The position numbers and the translations under genes are program-made. A stretch of 28,910 nt of DNA from Oppiella nova. Taxonomy: Eukaryota; Arthropoda; Arachnida; Sarcoptiformes; Oppiidae. The stretch lies in NCBI GenBank assembly GCA_905397405.1, contig CAJPVJ010000298.1, positions 1 through 28,910 of the forward strand, given 5' to 3'. Of this stretch, positions 20,276-28,910 are shown one piece after another. Numbering within the stretch: position 1 is the first letter of the stretch; each line of letters starts with the position of its first letter. Below the pieces are notes generated by a model. That model was given only the letters and a program-made list of their open reading frames with translations, ran no database searches and had not been told where the DNA came from.

Positions 20276-21206
20276 ATTGCCGTTGTTGCCATTAATATAA
20301 TAAGTTGTGTATATCATATTTATATACTGTACAGTAAGTGCATACCTCGTAAAAAATATTACATAAATATGATATAGGATCATATGATGTGTTGTAAACA
20401 TTAAGATTATTTTGTATAGTGCTTTCATTTCTTTTTGATAAGTTATAACAGAAATATGACTCCAATTATATTAAAGTTTTACAAATAAAATGACAATCCT
20501 ATCAAAGTTCTCTACTCTTCATGGCATTAGATTTGATGTATTTCTAGAAATTATTAAATGTAAACAACATTTAATATAAAACTTATTATGTGATGCCTAA
20601 TCTGTGAGATAATCCCAAAATGGATTCTATTGTTAAGAATATACAAAACGACAATCAATTATCTCAATGTTTGCAAATGTTTCCAAAAGATCTTTATATT
20701 ATCCCCAATCTAATGACAAATCAAATCTTTATTCTTATGTGAATTACTGTGTATTACGGTATACTATTATTACTACTATTTCTAGTTCAATATATACAGT
20801 ATGTCAAATAAAACACTAAATAAAAGCATTCATAATAATTTCAGTTAATAATTTTTGTGAATACAATATTCTATTTAATATAAGTTTGCTTATATGGAAC
20901 AACTGTAGGTTAACATTAGTATAATACAATATACTGTACAATGTAATCGATTATGTAAGAATCATTTCCCAGTAAGGTTGCATGGTGTAAAAAAGCACAT
21001 TAAGCACAAAACAATATAAATATTTAAATCATCTGTTTTAAACCAGTACTGTATACAGTACAGTATATTTAAATATCTTAAAATTAAAAATACTGTTCTG
21101 TATCTATATTATAGATTCAATAAGTTTAATATAAGGCTCTGTACTGGTAGTGCAAATCCATTATTCAGTAACATTAATTTTATTTTCCTGAATTAACTAA
21201 GTATAC

Positions 21207-21300
21207 CTGACGTACAAACGCAAAATTAACCTCTCCCCCATCATACATACTGTAGGAAGTTAGCATGGTAACATAATCATTGGCATGACCCCTTAACCCT
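21207..21300 (-). repeat. Diverged inverted copy of the G-rich repeat
   Basis: C-rich on the plus strand. The order of conserved pieces (ACGTACAAACGC, CCTCTCCCCCAT, CATACATAC, GGCATGACCCCTTA) mirrors that of the G-rich island about 1 kb to the left. Identity is moderate, so the relationship is a judgement by eye. Confidence 0.4.
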
Positions 21301-21410
21301 CAGCCTGAATATTATTTTGTGAATGTACGGTATATTTAAGAATAATAAGAAATGTTGAATAGGTTATGATGGTGCAAGGATACTTTAAAATAGATTACCG
21401 GTAAAGAATT

Positions 21411-21666
21411 TTGTAGTTGGATAAATGACAATTCAAACAATATTTTAATTAATAAAATATATAGAATTAGGTGCAACAGATTTGATACTTATAAATTATG
21501 GATATGTATGGCAAGTCAAAATCTCAAAAATTACAATATTGTAGTTGGATAAATGACAATTCAAACAATATTTTAATTAATAAAATATATAGAATTAGGT
21601 GCAACAGATTTGATACTTATAAATTATGGATATGTATGGCAAGTCAAAATCTCAAAAATTACAATA
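21411..21666. repeat. Perfect 128-bp tandem duplication
   Basis: The unit starting TTGTAGTTGGATAAATGAC at 21411 and ending TCAAAAATTACAATA at 21538 is repeated base for base at 21539-21666. I see no difference between the copies, which implies a recent duplication or an assembly artefact. The unit has no coding signal. Confidence 0.92.
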
Positions 21667-22133
21667 ATTGTATAATTGATTAAATGTACTTTTCATCAAT
21701 TAATTGTGAGTTAGTTAATGGCATAATAGATAGTATTAACTTCTTAGTGATAACTTAACTTTTTTGTACATTAATAATCAACTTGCAGACATTAATAAAC
21801 ATATAACAATAATACATTAGTAGTATTAATGATTTTAGATTTAATAAAAAGTAAAATTACTAATAAATATACATTATATAATTATAGATTATAATTTTAA
21901 AGAATTTTTGCAGAATTCAATTATGGCTATTTTGAAAACTTCATGGAAATCATAACATCAGTTTATAAGTCAGCTATCAAGATATGAAACTATTAAAATG
22001 GTATTAAACATATCCTTAGTTATTTTCATAGTAGTTTAATATGTTGTAATAAATACCAGTGTGATTATTTGAAAATGAAATATAAAATATAAAAGTATTG
22101 CAAAAAAGTAATAGCGTATAAAATAAGACTTAC

Positions 22134-25100
22134 TCTGAAACTTTTACTCATAAAGCAGTATATGATCGGATTGACAAAACTATATTGAAAGCAAATAGAG
22201 AACAAAGAGTTAATACAATGAAAGTGCCATTGAGTTCATTTGAAGTATTCAATAAATTTGATAGTTTTGATGGCAATATACAGACCTATTGGCCATCGAT
22301 AGGAAATGACAGACAAAGAAGAATCCGTAATAAGAATAATATTCGTATATATTGTCAATCGTAACAAATTCGGGCCAAAAGGCCAGGAATAACATAAACA
22401 CTTTGATTGGGAGCCAACACCCGATGAACATTATAACCACCAGAACCAACATTTTGAATACCTTTTTATTTAAAGCAATACATAAGTCATTTGCATACTA
22501 TTGTATACCAGTATATCTTATCTGAGAGAGCAATACGATTTAACTTTCATTTCATATACAGTAACTAATGATATAAAAAATGTTATAATGTTATAATAGT
22601 TATAAAAAACATTTTTACTATTACCAGTATTAAGTTATTAATTAACATTAAAATCAGCAATCTATAATACTTATAACTCATGTCCCAACTTAGCTACTCA
22701 ACATACAGTATCTAAGACTGCAAACCCCAATTAAAAGTTATCTTCAATTACCCTGATCATGAATTATAAAATGCTACTACAATAATACTGTATGTATTGA
22801 CATTGAGTTATTGAGTGAACAAATAGCTAGGTCAATTGATGATAACTGTTCAATTGGGGTTTGTTAGATGATCCAAGATATAAACAGTGAGTGAATAAGT
22901 GTCCACTTCTCAGTGAATGTGAATGTATTGTATTGTAATTGATTGCTATGATTATGAATAATACCTTCATTTTGTTGATGAACTCTGTGTTTCGTTTATC
23001 ATAGAAAACACCGGAAGAAGTGTTGAGAAACGGACACTTCAATAGTCTTCTAGCAATGGCTCCATAAGAGATGGTTATGAAAAGCATTGGTAATACAAAT
23101 GTGAAGACAAATGAGAAGACAATATAAACTTTGACATCACTTTCAGTCCATCCGACGTCTTGTCGACAATCATAATACGTCTCATTCTTGAAGTCGAAGG
23201 GAACGGCTTTCGTGTGAATAACAGCCACTGAGGCGAGTGTTGCACCGAAAAGCCATCCGATCTCCAGAATTAGATTACAATGCGATCGCAACCACGTGTT
23301 GGTGTTGGACAGGGGGTGTAGGGTTGCGATATATCTGGCAATTCATTATAAGTTATAGCCATATATCCATATACTACTATAAAATTATTTGACTACTAAA
23401 TACTATATAACTGTACAGTATATTATTTATATAATTAATTACATTTAAACCATTATTACGTTTAATATTTAGCTATACATTATGGTTTGAATGTCATCTT
23501 GTAAGTTTTTACACGATAAAATTTGGCAAAAAAATAAAAAAGTTACTATTTAATTGTTATAATGTATACTATTCTGTATTTATTAGTTAAATTAACTTAT
23601 ATTACTAATTTAAGTTTAATTTATAAATAGATTATTACACAACTTAATTAATCATATTATTAAGAAAAAAATATAATGAAATTTATATTGAAATGTTCAG
23701 GTTAATATTGAAATGTAATTATTATATTTCTATTAAAATTCTATTAGAAAATTAATAAACTTGAAGATTATAATAATTACTGTACAGTATATTTGCTTAA
23801 GGATAACGATTTGAGTCTCGAAAATCTTAATTTTTATTTTCCAAGTTATCTTTAAAATAATGTGCAATGTTTAAAAGATTTGTTAACAACTCAAATGGTT
23901 GTGTCTAACTCGTAAACTCAAATATATTGCAAAACAATATTAACATTTGGATAAAATATATTGTACAAAAGGCCTAAGACCACAACAACTTTATGAATTG
24001 CTATTAAATCCAAATGTTTATTAAAATAACAAGTATATATCCATCCATTTATTATGATAGGGCTTTATCTTGCCACTTCAATAAAAGAAAATAGTTTAAA
24101 ATGTATGGCACTATGTTTAGTAATTATTTTCAATTGTTGAATAATTTTGAATAATAATTTAAGAATAAAAAGACATTTTTATATTGAACTATTTAATGGA
24201 AATGAATAATTCGACTCATTGTTAATATTTATATCATTAATGTTCAGTATATACTGTATTGTATCAGTAGTTCTAATTAATTAGTGCTTATGAACTGACA
24301 ATAAAGTTACTGAAAAATACTTATATTATTAGCGAATTTCTTTGAAAACAGAAATTAATGCAAAGGCCTAAGACCACAACAACTTTATGAATTGCTATTA
24401 AATCCAAATGTTTATTAAAATAACAAGTATATATCCATCCATTTATTATGATAGGGCTTTATCTTGCCACTTCAATAAAAGAAAATAGTTAAAAATGTAT
24501 GGCACTATGTTTGGTAATTATTTTCAATTGTTGAATAATTTTGAATAATAATTTAAGAATAAAAAGACATTTTTATATTGAACTATTTAATGGAAATGAA
24601 TAATTCGACTCATTGTTAATATTTATATCATTAATGTTCTTGCTAGAATATACGGTATAATGAATATATTTAATAATAGAAGCAATGAATTATTTAGTAA
24701 AAGTGCTTAAATAGAAATAACATGAACTAGCATAATATACTAACTAAAGTATATGTTTAGCCTAAAATGTTGTATAATAAGGCTAGACCAAAATACCATA
24801 TTTATAATTTAATAAATAGCACTGGTGCTTTAAAGCGGTATGATTATTGGATAAATATTGAATGCTTTGTATGGTTCACCATATAATCATCCTTTTGTCA
24901 CAAATTACAATAATATTGTAACCATTCATTCAACCATTTAATGCATTAATTTCTGTTTTCAAAGAAATTCGCTAATAATATAAGTATTTTTCAGTAACTT
25001 TATTGTCAGTTCATAAGCACTAATTAATTAGAACTACTGATACAATACAGTATATACTGAACATTAATACACTATAACATCAATTCTTTGCATATCGCTA

Positions 25101-25535
25101 TTTAGTTTAACAATGAAATACAGAATACAACGGCACTAAACTCAATACATTGTCATTGGTATTATTTCTTACAATTTGGTATTATTTGGATTTACTTATC
25201 TATTAATATATTTCATGAATTTATTAAACATAAGTTTGTGATAATCCTTCTTTTAAAAAAATGTAAAATAAAAAATATTTTAATAAATAAATGATATTTT
25301 TGATATAATTATTAATTATGAACATATTGACATAATATCGAACAAATAATACTGTTATCAAATGAATATTGTTCAAATTGTAAAAACGTTATTTAGCAAA
25401 ATAAAATTTTATTTTATCTTATTATTAAAAAAATATTTTTGAAATTATATAAAATATTGAAATTTTAACTAAAAAATTAATATAGTCATCTAATTGTTTA
25501 ATAATTTGTTCAAACTCAAACCAATACATTCACTT

Positions 25536-25569
<34 letters not shown>

Positions 25570-28367
25570 GGGTTGCCAACTTTAAACCTTTTCAAACTGG
25601 ATATTTTAAGTAGTTCAGACTAATTAATAATTAAACCAAATTAACTAAATATTGAACTAATTTAACTAAATTCTGAATCCAATTAACTAAATAGTGAACT
25701 AAATTTACTAAATTTTGAACTAAATTAATTAAATAGTTAACAAAATTAAGATACTAAATTAACACAATTTTGAACCTTAAACTCAAATTGTAAATTATAA
25801 CCAATTTCTATAACCATAATTTATATAATTAAATTGTCCAAAAATTTGTTTTACACAGTGTATACAATTTCTACTTTTTGAATTATTTATTATTGCGCTG
25901 ATTTGTGTGCCAGCTAATTATATAGTAAGTGTGAAATAAGTGCATTGTTGGAATGTAGTTTTTAAGGGGTTAAAACTAATTCCAAATATTTAAAATATAG
26001 TAAACTAGGTGTTATTTAGTTTTAAACGATTAATCTAGTAAAAGACTATTTGTGAATTTGATTACAGCCTACTATTTTGAAAGAAGCTTACTCCTTTCTC
26101 AACATGAATAATTTTAATTATCGTATTCATCTATAATACTGTACATTAAAATCAACAAAACAAACTATAATTGCACTTACAGATAATTGTATATCAAGTA
26201 CTTTGTATTTACTAATCTAACGTAATATTTAGAGAATATTATAAAAGACAAACTGAAAGTCTTTATTGGAAATGACCAATACTTTACTGTATATTGCCAA
26301 TTCATAATTATATTAAAATGTAAGCTTATTAGTAATAAGTTATTACCGTTGAACCCAAATATAAGTAACATGTTCTGTACAATACAATAAGTAATGTTAT
26401 ATGTATTACAAAATAACATAACTGATAACCCTGATAATTACAGTACAACTGGTTTGAAAAACTGTATTTACGTCTCTTACCTATAAATGAATGCTATTTG
26501 TGTTTAATTCAAAAAACAAGATTCGTAACAAATTGTTCAAACTTGTTTCACTTTTATACTGTTCACTGATTCAATGATAATCACTTGTATTCTCATAAAT
26601 TCTTATTTTGAGTTAAATAAATGACAGTTATTTTTATAAAACTATTTAATTACATAAATTGTTTCATATGTTTTTCTAGTTAATAATATTTTCTAAAATT
26701 ACTTCCAATGTTAAAATTCATTATAAAATAAATACTCAACACATTAACTATGAACAAGACTTATTAATATTTGTTTCGCTATTTGTTAAAACCTGAATAA
26801 ATATTATTTTTATTAAATTGATCTTGTTCTTTTGTGTTATACAATAAATTATTTGTTTGGCTATTAAAATATTACCTCAATTAAAATTACTTTTATATTG
26901 TTTATCAATTATTCAATATTCTTGTATTTAAATTGTATTATAAATCATGTAACATGATACATATTATTTAAATTAAATTAATTAAACAAAATAGAAAGTA
27001 ACTAAATATTAACATAAATAATATTATCAATTGTAATGTTAGATAATGTTAATATTATATATTTTTAAACAATATAAATAATATACAGTATTATAATAAA
27101 ATATATTGGAAAGTTTTAATAATAATACTGTTTTACAGTATAAGTACAGTATATGAATATAACATACCTTTCAATTCCAATAGCCGTTAGAGTATATGTT
27201 GTGACAAATACTGACAGCAATTGTACGAACTGTGCGATCGGACACAAAATAGGACTGAAAATCCAACGACCCTTCAATGTGTATTAACATTATATAAATG
27301 ATAAGACAATTAATACAACAGAGTCCATTTTTTGAAAACATAAATCTTATTATAATTTTTGAATATATAGAATATATATTGAATGATTCAATTAAAATTT
27401 ATTTTTATGTTAATATTCATAATATTAATAAAACCTGAATGTGTGAAACATCGCATTTATATATGAAAGGGCGATAAATAAAAGAGTCACTTAAACCCTG
27501 CTTGCAATATCACTGTATGACTGTATGATTGTATGATTGTATAGCATTCAAATCACTAGCTAGACGTCTATTAGTATTTGTATTCATATTACTCATAGAG
27601 TTAGTCATCTTTTGATATATTCTTAACTCATATTCTGTAATATGCTAAATAAAGTACAATAAACTATCTCATTTCACAATATACTTAAGTTAATTATTTG
27701 ATCAAATATAAAAAATCTAATCTAATCTAATCTAAGCTTAGAAATACAAAACAAGAAATTTGAAATGAATTAGCCATGATAAAAATACATTTATGAATTG
27801 TGTAAATAAATAGTGAAATGATGTTTTAGTGAGTTATGAAGGCATGTGATCTAAAGCCTGTGAATCGACTGCTCATTCAAGTGGTCTTATACTATACAAT
27901 GTAGAGTGTTTTGTGAGTGAAACTACTTCAATACTGGTATTGCCTGATTGAACAAGCACCTAATTATACAATAAAATAATGTGATGATAATAATATAGAA
28001 ATGTTAATACGGTATACAGATGTATAGGACATGAAATGTTAGAAATGTTTTATATGTTGCTTACGAGCATAAAGTCGGTGTAAATGAAGGGAACCGATAG
28101 GACACCAATCAAAATGTCAGAAATGGCTAAATTGATGAGAAATTTGCGTAGATTTCTGGCCGACCTCTTGCCGTAAAGTTCAACCAAAATGACTAAACTG
28201 TTTCCCGTAAACGCTAGAAATGTAGTCAATGAGTACAGAGTGATAAGGAATGCCTGTAATCCGGGTCCAAATGCATCCAATGAATCGATCTCATGAGTGG
28301 AGCCGAAAGAGTCTCTCAATAAGACTGAAGTGAGGTTATTGTTGGCCAACCATACGGGGTCTGCCAT
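22134..28367 (-). CDS. Rhodopsin-class (family A) peptide GPCR, five exons, 333 aa, C-tail missing
   Basis: Exons on the minus strand: 28367-28065, 27271-27168, 23334-22965, 22461-22286, 22179-22134. Phases join cleanly. The first in-frame ATG after a stop is at 28367. The N-terminus has an N-glycosylation site (NNLT). TM1 has GNSLVI, TM2 LAISD, TM3 LCPIAQFVQLLSVFVTT followed by ERY, TM4 a conserved W, ECL2 the disulfide Cys (YYDCR), TM5 FVLPML, TM6 CWLP and TM7 NPIIY followed by helix 8 (CFMSKSFR). This is the architecture of neuropeptide receptors of the beta group (NPY/RYamide/QRFP/GPR83-like); I cannot fix the ligand. A consensus donor GTAAGT follows exon 5, so at least one further exon encoding the cytoplasmic tail is expected at lower coordinates and was not found. 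Without splicing, a stop would follow after 23 more residues. Introns are 793, 3833, 503 and 106 bp, far longer than in the left-hand genes. Confidence 0.9.
23968..24639. repeat. 278-bp direct repeat inside GPCR intron 2
   Basis: Copies at 23968-24245 and 24362-24639 start AAAGGCCTAAGACCACAAC and end ATATCATTAATGTTC, a shift of 394 bp. I see only two base differences (near 24097-24100 and 24120 against their counterparts). The 116-bp spacer between the copies is itself one arm of an inverted repeat (separate entry). Confidence 0.92.
24236..25073. repeat. Inverted-repeat pair of about 125 bp enclosing the second direct copy
   Basis: The left arm 24236-24361 (ATTAATGTTCAGTATATACT through AAACAGAAATTAATGCA) is matched by the reverse complement of 24948-25073. 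The enclosed 586 bp consists of the second 278-bp direct copy plus about 308 bp of unique sequence. The layout (copy 1, arm, copy 2, unique, arm reversed) suggests a terminal-inverted-repeat element that was partly duplicated, or two successive events. No transposase frame is visible. Confidence 0.85.
25539..25568 (+). repeat. (CT)15 microsatellite
   Basis: Fifteen CT dinucleotides in GPCR intron 2, immediately followed by AGGGTTGCC. On the plus strand this resembles a pyrimidine tract and acceptor, but the gene here runs on the minus strand, so it is read as a simple repeat. Confidence 0.95.
25636..25740. repeat. Degenerate 21-bp satellite, five units
   Basis: Five consecutive 21-bp units of the form CTAAATTAACTAAATATTGAA keep exact spacing with several substitutions between units. 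The array decays on both sides. It lies just after the CT microsatellite and probably arose by slippage in the intron. Confidence 0.85.
27514..27543. repeat. 8-bp tandem repeat TGTATGAY
   Basis: Three full units and one partial unit of TGTATGAT/C within GPCR intron 1. Confidence 0.85.
27716..27735. repeat. (TCTAA)4 microsatellite
   Basis: Four perfect pentanucleotide units in GPCR intron 1; not a telomere-type repeat (TTAGG). Confidence 0.85.
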
Positions 28368-28910
28368 CACATCCACCGATTCACTGATCTATAATTCACT
28401 ACGATTTATATGAAATATAATTTCAATAATTCCTCTATTATTTCACTCATTTCAACAAAATTGATAATTATCAATTTATGAAAGTGTCATTTTTATTATG
28501 TGTCATTTTAATAATCCGTATTTGGAAGCATATTTTCTTACAGTATCTTACAGTGTCATGATTGGCACCTTGAACAATCAAATTTTATTATCAATTCTCA
28601 ACATTCAGTACATTTTTGCCAATACTAAGTGTTTTATGAATCAAATTCAATCACTTTATATATAATGATTGAATTGTAATAATGCAATAAATGTTAATAA
28701 TAAGACAATAGATTTGTTGAAGCAATATTTAAAATTTGTTGTCAACATATGTTGTGAGCAAACTAAGTTTTTCTCTTGATTCGCTCGTTTAAAGCACAAA
28801 CATTTAAATAAATGATTGAAATTAAAGATTTGAATTTGCTTCTTTAAAACTAATCATAAGTTGAGGATTTGTTTTGTAAAAATATAATATAATGATTACA
28901 ACAACACAAC
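28368..28910 (-). other. Upstream flank of the GPCR start
   Basis: AT-rich sequence upstream of the receptor's first coding exon; it should contain its 5' UTR or promoter, or an intron to a noncoding first exon. No motif can be assigned. Confidence 0.3.

Larger units (their letters stand above)
19993..22133. other. Gene-free AT-rich stretch with repeats
   Basis: No coding exon recognised, although the missing last exon or exons of the minus-strand receptor must lie here or further left. Apart from the G-rich inverted pair and the 128-bp tandem duplication listed separately, it contains plain AT-rich sequence with palindromic TACTGTA/TACAGTA clusters (near 20329 and 21045-21070). Confidence 0.45.

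Noticed and set aside
22062-22133. Read-through of receptor exon 5 to an in-frame TAA
   Set aside because: The exon is followed by a full-consensus GTAAGT, and the read-through tail is hydrophobic and unlike a receptor cytoplasmic tail; splicing to a further exon is more likely, though not proven.
23968-24639. Direct repeats as a possible CRISPR array or LTR pair
   Set aside because: Animal nuclear DNA, only two copies, spacer is an inverted-repeat arm, no coding content between them and no LTR end signatures.

Overview
The window is nuclear DNA of an animal. It is AT-rich and holds four protein-coding genes with GT-AG introns. Two of them (UBR3 and STIM) read as clear orthologues of conserved metazoan genes. 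The very short introns (53-109 bp in one 18-exon gene), the overall AT richness and the peptide-type receptor suggest a small-genome ecdysozoan. An arthropod such as a mite is my best guess, but nothing in the window proves the taxon. I inferred all exon boundaries by hand from reading frame, GT/AG sites and remembered family sequences. Codon phases close exactly in UBR3, STIM and the receptor.

Layout. Positions 141-1025 hold a foldback (inverted-repeat) element. Positions 1742-8856 (minus) hold a complete UBR3-type E3 ubiquitin ligase (18 exons, 1965 aa). It lies head to head, 905 bp apart, with a complete STIM gene at 9762-12383 (plus; 7 exons, 670 aa), the ER calcium sensor of store-operated calcium entry. 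After 2.9 kb of noncoding DNA comes a single-exon, eight-helix ZIP-family protein at 15282-16625 (plus) that has lost the metal-binding histidines. From 16.6 to 22.1 kb there is no gene I can support. This stretch holds a 1.1-kb near-complete hairpin (17716-18814), a MITE nested in another MITE (19265-19992), a G-rich inverted pair and a 128-bp tandem duplication. Positions 22134-28367 (minus) carry five exons of a rhodopsin-class peptide receptor, from the start codon to just after TM7. Its introns are long and repeat-filled, and the tail exon was not found.

The window therefore has two compartments: a compact left part (UBR3, STIM, ZIP-like) with tiny introns, and an expanded right part with introns up to 3.8 kb, satellites and foldback elements. 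The motif TACTGTA/TACAGTA recurs in noncoding DNA throughout. I see no functional pathway joining the four genes, although UBR3 and STIM share an intergenic region and could share promoter elements. I found no RNA gene, CRISPR array or virus-derived element that I can support.
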